Part shown: piece by piece, positions 34,400 to 47,555 of the stretch
Layout: every line of letters begins with the position of its first letter
How positions within the stretch are numbered: position 1 is the stretch's first letter
Origin: Spirodela intermedia
Taxonomy: Eukaryota > Streptophyta > Magnoliopsida > Alismatales > Araceae
DNA length: 64,000 nucleotides
NCBI GenBank assembly: GCA_902729315.2
Contig: LR746266.1
Coordinates: 3,358,759-3,422,758, forward strand
Direction: 5' to 3'
Notes under the pieces: model-generated
What the model saw: only the letters and a program-made list of their open reading frames with translations
Databases searched by the model: none
Told to the model about the DNA's origin: nothing
Translations under genes and position numbers: made by a program

Positions 34400-37180
34400 A
34401 GGCAACATGACCCCGTCAAATTTCAATTATCTTAAGGTTTTGCAGGCCACATGGAGCGGGTTAAGTCATTTGCATAAAGTGAATATCCAGCAGGTTTTGA
34501 TTAAGGATAAATAAAGCTACTGAAAAACATGTTATTCTGCACTTATATTTTGAGAATATTAAATTGTATTACTTCAACATAAAAATATATTTTTCTTGGA
34601 TTCATTGTTAGTCATAAGATAGGGTCAAGCATCATCAATATACATATAGATTGAATATTTCTCAAAAATATTCACTTGTCATGTAAAATATTATGATATA
34701 TATAAATGGTTCAGTTGATATTCAATAAATCATTCAAAATAATTTATAAATAAATTTTCTCATACAAGGGTCTAAATCAAGGGCATCTATAATAATGATA
34801 AGATTAACCTTGAATATGTCATTGACTGGTGTTGTAAAAGTTTTGTTCTCAATTTATACTCAAACTCATTTGTTTCAATTTCAATAGAACTAGAAATTAT
34901 CTGACCTAAAAATGAGTACCTATTTTCTGTTTCTCTTTAATTATTAAATAATGATTTCCATCTCATGGTTCTAGTTAAATACACCCACCCTTCTTCAATT
35001 GATGTCTCAAGGTTAAAGAAACAAGTTTAAAATCAGCCATAAATCTGTAGTAATAGCTAATGAGGGTTGGGAAACCCACCACACGATTACCTTCTAAAGT
35101 GCTTCAACAAAGATATGGTATTGGGCATAGTTGTGACCCTATCTAATCTAAACCTCTATGACAAGGGTTAAGCCCAAAGGACAACTCTTACACAACCTAA
35201 GGTGTCCTCTATGGTATCGGATACTTGACCTTTTATTTTGAATGGTTAAGCTACTGGGAAAGTATAAAAAAGATAAAGTATTTAATGTCTAATCACATAT
35301 TCGATGTTACATATGTGACATCACTTTGTCATGTACTCATCTACTATGTTGGGGGTGTCAACCAAATCTTATGTTGGTTGTGAGGCTCCACTTTGAAGAA
35401 TCTTGCCTATCTTAACATGGCATGTGATAAATCCCCTTAGCTCTTGTAGGTGACATATGCTACACAATGACTTTCGAGGATTATCTCTTAAAATGAACTG
35501 AAGGTGGAGGATCATTGTCACATAGAACACCAAAACAGATGATGTTAGTTGACCAGTTGTAGGTAGCGTTAAACCAATATTCCATCAATGTAACCAAAGA
35601 CTTTCTTTCTTCAACCTTTTGGAGAGAAAAGTTGTAAGTTTCAAAATAGTCTACATATAGTATGTTATGCTGTGTTTTGAATTAATGTGCTACAAGTTAA
35701 AAACTGCTCACAAAAATTGATTCAGAAAAACTTGTCTCAGTCTAATGCAATGTAACCAAATTGAATGAGTAATTATGATTGTCCAATCATCTACATATGA
35801 TATGTTATGCTGTGTTTTAAATTAATGGCCCACAAGTTAAAAGTTGCTCACCAAATATGATTAAGAAAAACTCTTCTCACAGTCTAATGCAATATACTTT
35901 GAGAATGTGTAATGCAATGACATTCATGATAAAAATGCATACAAATTTTGTGGGGAAAAAGGAATTAGTAAGGGATAATAAGTGTGACTATTTACTTATT
36001 TAGTCTACGATCACCAATATTTTGTACTTTTCCTCCCTATTGCATTTCCATAGACCTTCATTGAAGTCCATAGTAATAAACTAAACACTTTGATCTTTCA
36101 TAGCCACTTTTGATACTTAAGTTATAGTTGTTGCCCTCATAATAATTTTAGGTATGTTACTTTCTAAATATCATAAAATGCTATCCCAACATATAATACT
36201 TCTACTTTTTATGCCCAATGCGATGGTTATAAACTCTCGAATGTTAACTTTGTTGAAGCTCAGTAATCAATATAAAATAGTCAACTCTTATTTTTTTTAT
36301 TAGATTTGCAACAATGAAGTTCAACATGGACTAATCGATGACTAAAAACTCCAGAGGCCACCATTTCACATACGAATACTTCAATCTCATTCTTTCAAAA
36401 CTGTGGTTATTGGCTGATTTTTTCCTAGCTCTAAATACATGGCATGTTCCACCTCTCTCTTGAGAGGTAGTCATACGGTCAAATTAAATATCTTAGTATG
36501 ATTTGGCAAGAACCGTCACACAAGGGTGTTTGAAAAATCTCCACTTCCTCTTCCTTCTTCAACTGGTACAACCTTCGATCAACCTGTTTTGCAGTGGTCA
36601 TATGTTGTTTGTTCCTCGTTTTCCTAGGAAGGAATTTCATCCCCGTCAAAAATGTGATGGATTTGACATTACCAAGTTTTATGCTCTTCAGGTCCTTCTA
36701 AGTGTCTGGAAGTCACTGTAGTTAAGACATTATTTTTGCCATCTTAGACTTCATGCCTGTCATCTCCAACTTCACTTCAAACATTCCTTTCTCCACGATG
36801 TCTAGCCAGCCGTCATGAGACTAGAGTGCCACCAGACCAAGGAACATGGGTTCTTCTATGATACTCTGATAGCAGGTGACATGATTTACGAACAATGAAG
36901 GAGCTTTCATCTCATCTATCCATGTAAAAGAAATCAGTGAACGGATGTTGGAAACCCACAGAAACCTGGATATACAATTTCAATGAAAAACTGGACAAAC
37001 AAAACACGTCGGTTATTACAAAGGGAAAACTTGTTTCCACACATCATCTAGCAAGGGACAGATTTAGGGTACGTTCTAGGTGGGAACACAGGGAACACCA
37101 CAAACAAACAAGTACAGGAACAAATAGCCGACCCATCAGTCGAGAGAAAAAGAGTAGTCGCAAGATTCAGCGAGCATCAA
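34400..37180. other. AT-rich intergenic DNA, upstream part of the duplicated unit
   Basis: No gene is seen. Part of it (35455-35640 and 35908-36120) matches 43494-43680 and 43680-43910. The former is clearly more diverged than the latter. From about 36551 the near-identical duplicated block begins. An open frame at 36503-36721 has no recognisable domain. Confidence 0.55.
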
Positions 37181-39007
37181 TCATTTTGATGTTGATCGGT
37201 AGTCCGCCCCCTCTGCTACGTTCTTATAAACGTGCCTCCTGTGGGGATGGTGCCTGAGACTCCGCGAATGAACTCTGAGGGCCTCCACCAGCCTCTGGTG
37301 AAGCAGGGGCGCCGCCGTCTGCGCACAAAGAGGCAACATATTCTTGTGTGAGAAGGAATCTGAGAGGAAGAGTAAGAATGAGGAAGGGTGATTGAGGGGG
37401 GGAATTGATGGAGATGACACACCTTGGAGAGCCTCAGCGCCGCGTTGACGACGTAGTTCCCGTAGGAGTCCTGGGCGATCTGGAGAAGCTTCTTGTGGGA
37501 GACCAGATCCTCGAGGAGAAGCCGCCCGCCGGCAGAGGCCAGACACTTCTCCACGACGTGGCTGCCGTTCTTCTGCGTGCAGAGTTGGAGCAGGTGGCTC
37601 CTTACCTCCCAGCAAAGCCTCTCCTCGTACTTCTCCTCCCCCAGGTCGAAGATGTGCTGGACGACGTAGTTCCTGTGGCCGCCGTCAAAGACCTTTAGAC
37701 GTCAGAAAACCCGTGAAGCGAAAGAGGGGGAAGAAAGCCTAAGAAGTCAAAGTCTCCGCTCGAACCCGTAGGGATCCTGGGCGAGGCACGTGGAATGTGA
37801 TATTATCTCAGTCAGGAGCTGGTGCTTGGTCGCGGCCGGAGCATGGTCGATGATCTTGATGAGGGTGTCGCACCCGCACTCGTTCTTGGCGACTGTCGTC
37901 AGATTATCCAGGGCCGCAACGTATATAAACTGGAGGAGCATTTACAGGGTTTCAGCGCCTTTGAAGAGGCGCCGCGCGAAGAAAAAGATAGGAAGTGTCG
38001 GTTTCTTGAAGAGCATCGTACCCTGTTCTGCTGGCAGCAGAGGCGACTCAAGCACTCCTTGATGAGCCGGGAACCGTACTTGTCCATCATGAGGTCGGCG
38101 GCGCCGCCGAAGAGAGCGAAGCTGAGTATGCAGATCAGGGTCTTCCACGGCTTGGCTAACTGGAGGAGATGTTGAACCCATTTCACCCTGCAGGCGGGAA
38201 AAGGGGCCAATTAGTCCCCCACGTAGGATAAGGTGGAAGAAGAAGAAGAAGGTAGGCTTACCCAAGTGCGTTCTTCGCCGTCTCCAGCAGCTGCTTCTGG
38301 TGGGCCGCCACCTCTGTCACGACGACATGGAGGTTTTTCTCGTCACAGGCCGAAATAAGCTTGCGTACGAGGTGGTGCCCCACCTCGTCGATTGCGAGCC
38401 TGAAGACGACGCTAAGAATTGCCCTCAGGGAGTTGTTCACTCTAGACTTTTTCTCGCACCCCAGGAGGCTCTTCCAGTGCTTACTGGCGTGCGGATCCAT
38501 GGCCGCCAAACACGCTGCCACGCGCAGATTCTGGTCAAGAGGTTCGCCGTCGAGGACTATCCGATCGACGACCTCCACCAGGAACGGCGGCGTCTCGGGG
38601 GTGGAAACGGTCGAGCTCGACGGTGCGAGGTGTTCACGGTTCTCCTCTTCCTCAATGGTTCTCCAGAGAGCCACGAAATGTCGGGCGAAGCCAGGAGAGA
38701 CGACGGCCTCCCCGTGGGGACTGGCACACCCTCCCTCGTCAGGGTCCGGTGAAGTTATGAGCCCCAGCTCGGGGCATCCACCAGGGAGTTTAGGGTATCC
38801 ACTGCGAGACGAAGAAAGGCCGGGGACCGGCAACTCCAACCGCCGGGGTGTAAAATTGATCCCCCCCCGGGAGAAGATGGAAGGCTGCGACGTCAGGTGG
38901 TATCCCATGGCGGAGCCGCCTCCGCCCCTCAGCGACCCGGCCCCGTCGGAGCCGCTACTGGCGGCAGTGCTTCCGGCAGGAGAGGAATCCATCGGAGAAG
39001 AACCCAT
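37181..39007 (-). CDS. Pumilio/PUF RNA-binding protein, array copy D (APUM9-12-like)
   Basis: Five exons on the minus strand, 38262-39007, 38022-38187, 37766-37929, 37423-37672 and 37181-37318, give 1464 nt (487 aa) with all phases kept. The N-terminal third is low-complexity (MGSSPMDSSPAGSTAASSGS; LRGGGGSAMG). The rest shows degenerate to good PUF repeats: VGHHLVRKLI, WVQHLLQLAK, GSRLIKECL, GCDTLIKIID, NYVVQHIFDL, GSHVVEKCL and NYVVNAAL. The last three fit the RNA-reading helix pattern best. PUF proteins bind 3' UTRs and repress or destabilise mRNA in the cytoplasm. The acceptor of exon 4 was placed at CCACAG so that it continues DPYG-NYVVQ. The frame is intact. Its flanks equal copy E but its core resembles pseudogene C more closely. 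Confidence 0.9.
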
Positions 39008-39129
39008 CTGAGAAGAACTTCAAGGGACAGCTGAGGCGGCGGCGCAATGCGGCCAGGAATTGCACCGGCGGAGGAGGGGAAGAGCGGGAAGGAGAACCCT
39101 GATGGTAGTCGACTGGGGGAAGGGGGGGT

Positions 39130-39141
39130 CTATATATATAG
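39130..39141 (-). promoter_or_regulatory. TATA box of PUF gene D
   Basis: CTATATATATAG, palindromic, about 125 nt upstream of the start codon of copy D and conserved in copies E and C. Confidence 0.65.
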
Positions 39142-39388
39142 TGGCCATATGGGAGCCCGCCAAATTTCAAATTTTTCCGGGGTTTTGAGGGAGCGGGCTA
39201 CCCCTCCCATGTATGAGGCAAATATCCAGCAGGTTTCGATTAAGGAAACTCAAGAAGTACGAGGAAATCGTTGCCGTCCATCTATCTGCGCCTCTGCGTG
39301 TGGCTTGATTTCACTGCCCACGGTCCAGGAAGGTTCGTTATCCCCCCCCGGCTGTTGCGCGACCAGAAGCCTTAGTGAAGCGCTGTTC

Positions 39389-39394
39389 CACGTG
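39389..39394. promoter_or_regulatory. G-box (CACGTG) upstream of PUF gene D
   Basis: CCACGTGG core about 385 nt upstream of the start codon, between the TATA box and the GA tract. Identical in copy E at 46765-46770. A match to bZIP/bHLH-type sites; function inferred only. Confidence 0.4.
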
Positions 39395-39455
39395 GGAAAA
39401 ATAGAACTGCCCGAAATATCCGCAAGGACCTCGTCAGATTTAGAGACAGGGAGAG

Positions 39456-39555
<100 letters not shown>

Positions 39556-39730
39556 CCAGAGAGGGCGTCAGAAAGGTATGGAATATAGAAAACTAAGGGT
39601 TCTATCATCACCTTAGTAAACGGCGAACTAATAATCAGTCCACGATGTGCGGATTCCTCAAAATAGAGCCATAAACAGTCGAAAGTCGTGTCTCTAAATG
39701 CCCGAACATGGTCAGGACATATAGAGCCCA

Positions 39731-39815
39731 CCTTCAGCAGCTTGCTTTCCTCTGTTATATTCTCATTCTCTCTATTTCCGGCTTGTTCTCTACGTACGCC
39801 TTCTCTTGCAGCGTT
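39731..39815 (-). pseudogene. Broken yippee-like last exon, copy 1
   Basis: The minus-strand sequence aligns with exon 3 of the intact yippee-like gene (48790-48870). It shares GAGAAGGCGT at the start, then decays (EKAYVENKPEIERMRI, then a stop). The acceptor CTGCAG has become CTGCAA. Downstream (39560-39730) the yippee 3' leader is recognisable (TCATCACC...AACTAATAA-like blocks). The neighbouring 40180-41320 matches intron 2 of the intact gene. Confidence 0.78.
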
Positions 39816-40179
39816 ACAAAATCGTATTATCTACGTAAAAATAGTTATTTTTAGGCACACGCGATACCACTATGTTAATCGACTGCGTGCCAAAACCGAA
39901 CAGCAAAGCAAGACGTATTTCTTCATCATTAAATAATCGTTGCCTTCATTGTATACCTTTCACCGTGCAAATCTACATTGCGCATGAAGTTAGATACAAG
40001 TACGTTGTCATGAGGAGCAACTAAAGTGAAACCATGATAACCACTCGATTATTATTCTGAAATGCGAGATCTTCTCAAGACTTGGTTCAATACGTTGTTC
40101 ACATCAATCTAGCTTACACTAAGGAAAACATCGAGGTGATAACATACTTATATTCAACAACAAGAGCAATGATCAGTTA

Positions 40180-41320
40180 ACACGAAAACTGTGCGGTCCG
40201 TTTCACAACTGCATTATCAAAGAAAATTCTGAAATGTCATACCCATTATCTATGGTTCCTCCCCCAAGTTTAAGGGTTGTAAAATCATAAATACCAAGTA
40301 TTTTCGTGATAAAAAAGGCATCAAACTCTAGACATACTCCAGACTCTCAAGTAAAGCGTTCCCATCTCTACCTTCTTATCCCCTTGCGTCATTCCTATTT
40401 CACACGCATGTTATGAGTGAAAACAAACCTAACGAAAAATATGTTCCTGGTATTCGTTATTCAATCACCTTTCCAAACACCAATCCTCCTGCATCCATTT
40501 ATGTGTTAGCCGCTTCGGAAGTTCAAGGGATCTAAACCGGCTGCTCAAATATTTGTTTTTTTCAACTAGAATTTCCATTTGCAAACTCGTTCCCGCTTGT
40601 AATCCCGTTCCCCAATGTCTGGCCAATCCCTCAAGACCTTAGACGCACTAATCATTATGTTTCGCTTACACAATTCTAATTTTCCTCTATACTATTAAAA
40701 CCACTCTCCATGTGCTAAAACTTAATTCTCACAATATTTGCACTGTCAAGAATATTTCATTTTAGGAGGGTAAGAAGTCACTCATCCTCTGTGCTAGGAA
40801 GACAATTTCCATCTCCTCAAACTTCTTGAAACTAGAATTTTTAGTGTCCGCATGAAACCAAAAGACCGTGAAGCATTTACGTGAAACCATGGCCATTGAC
40901 ATAGTCTAACTTCCACAAGCAACACTGCGTTTTCATAGTTTTTGATCCCTGATGAGCTTTAGGAATGACCAAATTGAATGAGTCTTTTTACAGGGTTGGC
41001 AAGTCAAGCTATACTATTCTCAACTGTCACCAATTTCAACTGAGTTACTATGGTCCAACTTAAGGATAGCACTTTTCAGGCCTTGATCGATATCACAATG
41101 GCTAACCTTTTGTTAGAAGAAGATTTCCAATAACAAAGGTTACATTTTGTGCCAATAAATTGTCAAGTCCTAAGTTATAAACATATGGAAATAGTAAACG
41201 GCCTAAGCATGAGAAATCTTAAATTTTATGTCTTTCCAAAATATGTCTATAAAAAGAGATCTACTCTTTAATGAAGTAGTAAACTTGAATCTAGCCCTTG
41301 CTGAAATATTTCGGGGCAGA
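40180..41320. repeat. Diverged copy of yippee-like intron 2 sequence
   Basis: Aligns at roughly 85-90% by eye with 49680-50830, which lies in intron 2 of the intact yippee-like gene. Matching blocks include CTATGGTTCCTC, GGGTTGTAAAATCATAAATA, CACACGCATGTTATGAGTGA and GCTAGGAAGACAATTTCCAT. Similarity stops before the position of exon 2, so the duplicated unit captured only the 3' end of that gene. Confidence 0.85.
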
Positions 41321-43679
41321 TTCAACTTGGATATATTTTCTTCAGAAGTTGATTTAATGTTTTTAGCTCTCTTCCTGAGATGTATTCCAGCTCCTCATTT
41401 GACAAAGTCTATTTCAGGTCATTTTAGAGCCAATTATAATTTATTTCAAGTATCTTTTTTAGATCCGCCTTTTGGGAGCCCCCCACATCTTTTTAAGACT
41501 TATATAAAAGCCCCCCATGGTAACCTTAAGATGTAATTTTTAAATATTATGATTTTTTATCTCTTTTTGAGCTCACCCTCCCTTTGCTTGTAGACTCAAG
41601 AACCCCCTTACGAATTCAAAGGTCCCCCCCCTTGATCTTGTTGATTCAAAGTCATCCCCCTCCCCTTGTGTTTTCAAGGGTTGAAGGTTCTAATTCTGTA
41701 GATTCAAAAGCTAGCTACTTCTTCAAGGTTTGTGCTTTGTGTATTTGAATCCATATCTTGTTATTCTCTCATGTCACTTTTGTGTCACAAATAGAATGAA
41801 AATTTGATTACAAACAAAAGAAAATGAGGAAGAGATCGAACGGAAGATCAAGAGGAAACACTTCGAAAAAGGAAATTATTCATTAGAGAAAGGAAAAAGT
41901 TGCATTTGAGACAAGTTTCTCCTTGGTGTAAGAAAAATCACACCTTTTGGTTACTAGAAATACATACACAAGGAGAAAATACATAAAACTATAGGTTATA
42001 ATGAAAAGTTTATTAAATAAAATAGGGAGAACTTTATAAAAAAGAGAGAAACATTATTATAATAATTTTCTATGAAAACATGGAGAAAAAGCTTGATGGA
42101 AAAGATAAAACTCACTAGTGTGAGATAATGCTACTATGAGAGAGAAAATTGAAACATGATTATAGAATAGGGGTTGGATAGTGCCAAAACACCTCAATGA
42201 TAGGTTAAGAGCATGGAAAACCTAAGAAGAAGAGATAACAATTGGGAGTAACAGAATTACACGTCATAAACCTAGTACAAATGTGAAGATCTCCTCACAT
42301 TTGCCACATAGAAAGAGAGGGCAAAGGAGAATGACAAAGTCACAACAAGTAATGAAAAACTGAGGAATTAAAGATCTAAAATGTCTAGAGGAAAAAATGG
42401 AGAACTATTTCTTACCTGCCTGGCAAGAAACAGTAAGAAAGGTTAAAAATATCAAGAGAAAGAGAGGTTAGGAAAGAGAAGGAAAAAGAATGGAAAGAAA
42501 ATATTTTTTTTAGAGATAAAAAATATATGAAATATGTATATATATAAGATGGTCATAGAGTGCGACGCTATGACCAGGGTAGGTCTTTTAGATAATAATT
42601 AAAACTGCCATAACTAAACAAAGATAAAACTAAACTTAAAAGGTATTAAATATAAAGTAATTTGATAAATAATTTAATATCAATATAAAAAGTCTTATTT
42701 CTCTTTCATCTCTTCATTAAATAATGATAAAAAGTACAACACAATATACTTCTTATTTAGAAATATCATGTTATCGAGCGCCACCACTCTATTCAACCTA
42801 CCTATAATAAGATAACTTATAACTTCAGTCATTTCGTCATATGCCCCAATCCCCCTGTCAAAAATACTCAAGAGTCCTTCCTTAAAATTGACATAATTTA
42901 GGCATCTCAGGTCCTTATGGGCCTAACAGTGCTCCTTGTTTCTTTTGGCAAAAGCAAGGCCTACTAAACATGTAGACGGTCTAACATTATTCCCCCTTCC
43001 AAGATCCAGTTTGCCTTCGAGTCGGAAGGCATGAAACTAATGTGGAATGGTAGATGTAGACCCTTAGGTGGCTTCAAATATACGTAGTCTCTAGAATGAA
43101 GACAACATATCACACAACATGAGGCTTGATTGGAAAATTAAGCCCTGACTCAAAGCCTATATTTAGGATTCATTATGGTCTTTCAATTTAGCATTCGCTT
43201 GAGCTGTGAATAACATAAAACTAGATGGATTTTGTCCACGGTGGGGGTGCCAATCTACAAGCCGTTTGATGAATCTTCGTCATGATGACGAAAAGGCAAA
43301 AAAATTATGAGAGAGAACCTTTCATTGAACCAATGAGTTAGAAAGTATAATATTTAAGGGTGTAATTTAAAATAAACAACTCGCTCACTTTAAAGTACAC
43401 ATTTCTTTATCTTTGATCCACTTGTGCTTGAATTTTTTATTGAGCTTAAAACATTTGATAAGTAATCTATTGAGTATTTCATCTCTATTCTGCAACATAT
43501 GCTGCACAATGACTTTGGAGGATTGTCTCCCGAAATGAACTGAAATTTGAGGATCCTTGTCACATAGGACGCCAAAACAGACGGTGTTAGTTGACCAGTT
43601 GTAGGTAGCATTGAACCAGTATTTCACCAATATAACTAAAGACTTTCTTTCTTCACCATTTTGAAGAGAAAAATCGTAA
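41321..43679. other. AT-rich intergenic DNA, no gene seen
   Basis: Purine-rich around 41800-42520. The region 42940-43060 has a GC-richer island whose minus-strand translation (LEGGIMLDRLHV-like) faintly resembles the end of a gypsy polyprotein. This is too weak to call. From 43494 the sequence is an older, diverged match to 35455-35640. Confidence 0.45.
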
Positions 43680-44556
43680 GTGTAATGCAATGACATTCAT
43701 GATAAAAATGCATACAAATTTTGTGGGGAAAAAGGAATTAGTAAGGGATAATAAGTGTGACTATTTACTTATTTAGTCTACGATCACCAATATTTTATAC
43801 TTTTCCTCCCTATTGCATTTTGATAGACCTTCATTGAAGTCCGTAGTAATAAACTCAACACTTTGATCTTTCATAGCCACTTTTGATACTTAAGTTATAC
43901 TTAAGTACTAAAGCAATGACACTTTGATCCTTCTTCAACTGGTACAACCTTCGACCAACCTGTTTTGCAGTGGTCATATGTTGTTTGTTCCTCGTTTTCC
44001 TAGGAAGGAATTTCATCCCCGTCCAAAATGTGATGGATTTGACATTACCAAGTTTTAAGCTCTTCAGGTCCTTCTAAGTGTCTGGAAGTCACTGTAGTTA
44101 AGACATTATTTTTGCCATCTTAGACTTCATGCCTGTCATCTCCAACTTCACTTCAAACATTCCTTTCTCCACGATGTCTAGCCAGCCGTCATGAGACTAG
44201 AGTGCCACCAGACCAAGGAACATGGGTTCTTCTATGATACTCTGATAGCAGGTGACATGATTTACGAACAATGAAGGAGCTTTCATCTCATCTATCCATG
44301 TAAAAGAAATCAGTGAACGGATGTTGGAAACCCACAGAAACCTGGATATACAATTTCAATGAAAAACTGGACAAACAAAACACGTCGGTTATTACAAAGG
44401 GAAAACTTGTTTCCACACATCATCTAGCAAGGGACAGATTTAGGGTACGTTCTAGGTGGGAACACAGGGAACACCACAAACAAACAAGTACAGGAACAAA
44501 TAGCCGACCCATCAGTCGAGAGAAAAAGAGTAGTCGCAAGATTCAGCGAGCATCAA

Positions 44557-46383
44557 TCATTTTGATGTTGATCGGTAGTCCGCCCCCTCTGCTACGTTCT
44601 TATAAACGTGCCTCCCGTGGGGATGGTGCTTGAGGCTCTGCGAATGAACTCTGAGGGCCTCCACCAGCCTCTGGTGAAGCAGGGGCGCCGCCGTCTGCGC
44701 ACAAAGAGGCAACATATTCTTGTGTGAGAAGGAATCTGAGAGGAAGAGTAAGAATGGGGAAGGGTGGTTGAGGGGGGGAATTGATGGAGATGACACACCT
44801 TGGAGAGCCTCAGCGCCGCGTTGACGACGTAGTTCCCGTAGGAGTCCTGGGCGATCTGGAGAAGCTTCTTGTGGGAGACCAGATCCTCGAGGAGAAGCCG
44901 CCCGCCGGCAGAGGCCAGACACTTCTCCACGACGTGGCTGCCGTTCTTCTGCGTGCAGAGTTGGAGCAGGTGGCTCCTTACCTCCCAGCAAAGCCTCTCC
45001 TCGTACTTCTCCTCCCCCAGGTCGAAGATGTGCTGGACGACGTAGTTCCTGTGGCCGCCGTCAAAGACCTTTAGACGTCAGAAAACCCGTGAAGCAAAAG
45101 AGGGGGAAGAAAGCCTAAGAAGTCAAAGTCTCCGCTTGTACCCGTACAGGTCCTGGGAGAGGCACGTGGAATGTGATATTATCTCAGCCAGGAGCTCGTG
45201 CTTGGTCGCTCCCAGAGCATGGTCAACGATCTTCATGAGGGTGATGCACCCGAGCTCGTTCTTGGCGACTGTCCTCAGATTAGCCAGGGCCGCAACGTAT
45301 ATAAACTGGAGGAGCATTTACAGGGTGGTTTCAACGTCTTCGGAGAGGCGTTGTGTGAAGAAAAGGACAGGAGGGATCGGTTTCTTGAAGAGCATCGTAC
45401 CTTGTTCTGCTCGAAGCTGAGTCGACTCAAGCACTCCTTGATGAGCCGGGAACCGTACTTGTCCATCATGAGGTCGGCGGCGCCGCCGAAGAGAGCGAAG
45501 CTGAGTGTGCGGATCAGGGACGGCCACGGCTTGGCTAACTGGAGGAGATGTTGAACCCATTTCACCCTGTAGATGGGAAGAGGGGTCTATTAGTCCCCCA
45601 CATAGGATAAAGAGGAAGAAGAAGAAGGTAGGCTTACCCAAGTGCGTTCTTCGCCGTCTCCAGCAGCTGCTTCTGGTGGGCCACCACCTCTGTCACGACG
45701 ACATGGAGGTTTGTCTCGTCACAGGCCGAAATAAGCTTGCGTATGAGGTGGTGCCCCACCTCGTCGACCGCGAGCCTGAAGACGACACTAAGAATTGCCC
45801 TCAGGGAGTTGTTCACGCGACACTTGTCCTTACACTCCAGGAGACGCTTCCAGTGCTTACTGGCGTGCGGATCCATGGCCGCCAAACAGGCTGCCCACCG
45901 CAGATTCTGGTCAAGAGGTTCACCACCGAGGACTATCCGATCGACGACCTCCACCAGGATCGGCGGCGCCTCGGGGGAGGAAACGGTCGAGCTCGACGAT
46001 GCGAGGTGTTCATGGTTCTTCTCTTCCTCAATGGCCCTCCAGAGAGCCACGAAATGTCGGGCGAAGCCAGGAGAGACGACGGCCTCCCCGTGGGGACTGG
46101 CACACCCTCCCTCGTCAGGGTCCGGTGAAGTTATGAGCCCCAGCTCGGGGCATCCACCAGGGAGTTTAGGGTATCCACTGCGAGACGAAGAAAGGCCGGG
46201 GACCGGCAACTCCAACCGCGGGGGTGTAAAATTGATCCCCCCCCGGGAGAAGATGGAAGGCTGCGACGTCAGGAGGTATCCCATGGCGGAGCCGCCTCCG
46301 CCCCTCAGCGACCCGGCCCCGTCGGAGCCGCTACTGGCGGCAGTGCTTCCGGCAGGAGAGGAATCCATCGGAGAAGAACCCAT
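44557..46383 (-). CDS. Pumilio/PUF RNA-binding protein, array copy E (APUM9-12-like)
   Basis: Five exons on the minus strand, 45638-46383, 45401-45566, 45142-45305, 44799-45048 and 44557-44694, give 1464 nt (487 aa), identical exon lengths to copy D. The N-terminal 100 residues and exons 4 and 5 are almost the same as in D. The second half of exon 1 and exons 2 and 3 differ substantially (for example CECK-type changes around RVNNSLR, ECLSRLSFEQNK vs ECLSRLCCQQNR, and NELGCITLMKIVDHALGATK vs NECGCDTLIKIIDHAPAATK). PUF core motifs VGHHLIRKLI, GSRLIKECL, NYVVQHIFDL, GSHVVEKCL and NYVVNAAL are kept. The frame is intact, so both copies could be expressed. Predicted cytoplasmic 3'-UTR binding. The RNA code of the variable repeats would differ from D. 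Confidence 0.9.
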
Positions 46384-46505
46384 CTGAGAAGAACTTCAAG
46401 GGACAGCTGAGGCGGCGGCGCAATGCGGCCAGGAATTGCACCGGCGGAGGAGGGGAAGAGCGGGAAGGAGAACCCTGATGGTAGTCGACTGGGGGAAGGG
46501 GGGGT

Positions 46506-46517
46506 CTATATATATAG
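46506..46517 (-). promoter_or_regulatory. TATA box of PUF gene E
   Basis: CTATATATATAG about 125 nt upstream of the start codon, the same as in copy D. A G-box CACGTG follows further upstream at 46765-46770. Confidence 0.65.
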
Positions 46518-46831
46518 TGGCCATATGGGAGCCCGCCAAATTTCAAATTTTTCCGGGGTTTTGAGGGAGCGGGCTACCCCTCCCATGTATGAGGCAAATA
46601 TCCAGCAGGTTTCGATTAAGGAAACTCAAGAAGTACGAGGAAATCGTTGCCGTCCATCTATCTGCGCCTCTGCGTGTGGCTTGATTTCACTGCCCACGGT
46701 CCAGGAAGGTTCGTTATCCCCCCCCGGCTGTTGCGCGACCAGAAGCCTTAGTGAAGCGCTGTTCCACGTGGGAAAAATAGAACTGCCCGAAATATCCGCA
46801 AGGACCTCGTCAGATTTAGAGACAGGGAGAG

Positions 46832-46931
<100 letters not shown>

Positions 46932-47106
46932 CCAGAGAGGGCGTCAGAAAGGTATGGAATATAGAAAACTAAGGGTTCTATCATCACCTTAGTAAACGGC
47001 GAACTAATAATCAGTCCACGATGTGCGGATTCCTCAAAATAGAGCCATAAACAGTCGAAAGTCATGTCTCTAAATGCCCGAACATGGTCAGGACATATAG
47101 AGCCCA

Positions 47107-47191
47107 CCTTCAGCAGCTTGCTTTCCTCTGTTATATTCTCATTCTCTCTATTTCCGGCTTGTTCTCTACGTACGCCTTCTCTTGCAGCGTT
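47107..47191 (-). pseudogene. Broken yippee-like last exon, copy 2
   Basis: Nearly identical to the fragment at 39731-39815 and decayed in the same way (acceptor CAA, early stop). The decay therefore predates the D/E duplication. Intact exon 3 lies only 1.6 kb further right. Confidence 0.78.
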
Positions 47192-47555
47192 ACAAAATCG
47201 TATTATCTACGTAAAAATAGTAGTTTTTTGGGCACACACGATACTACTATATTAACCGACTGCGTGCCAAAACCGAACAGAAAAGCAAGACGGATTTCTT
47301 CATCATTAAATAATCGTTGCCTTCATTTGCATATCGTTCACTGTGCAAATCTACATTGTACATGAAGTTAGATACAAGTACGTTGTCATGAGGAGCAACT
47401 AAAGTGAAACCAAACCATGATAACCACTCGATTATTATTCTGAAATGCGAGATATTCTCAAGACTTGGTTCAATACGTTGTTCACATCAACCTAGCTTAC
47501 ACTAAGGAAAACATCAAGGTGATAACATACTTATATTCAATAACAAGAGCAATGA

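Noticed and set aside
38361-39011. 216-codon plus-strand frame opposite PUF exon 1 (also 45737-46387)
   Set aside because: Antisense shadow of the real exon. The true PUF frame has family motifs, in-phase splicing and conserved length.
42940-43060. Possible end of a gypsy polyprotein on the minus strand
   Set aside because: Only a few residues are suggestive and no flanking reverse transcriptase, integrase or LTR is seen.
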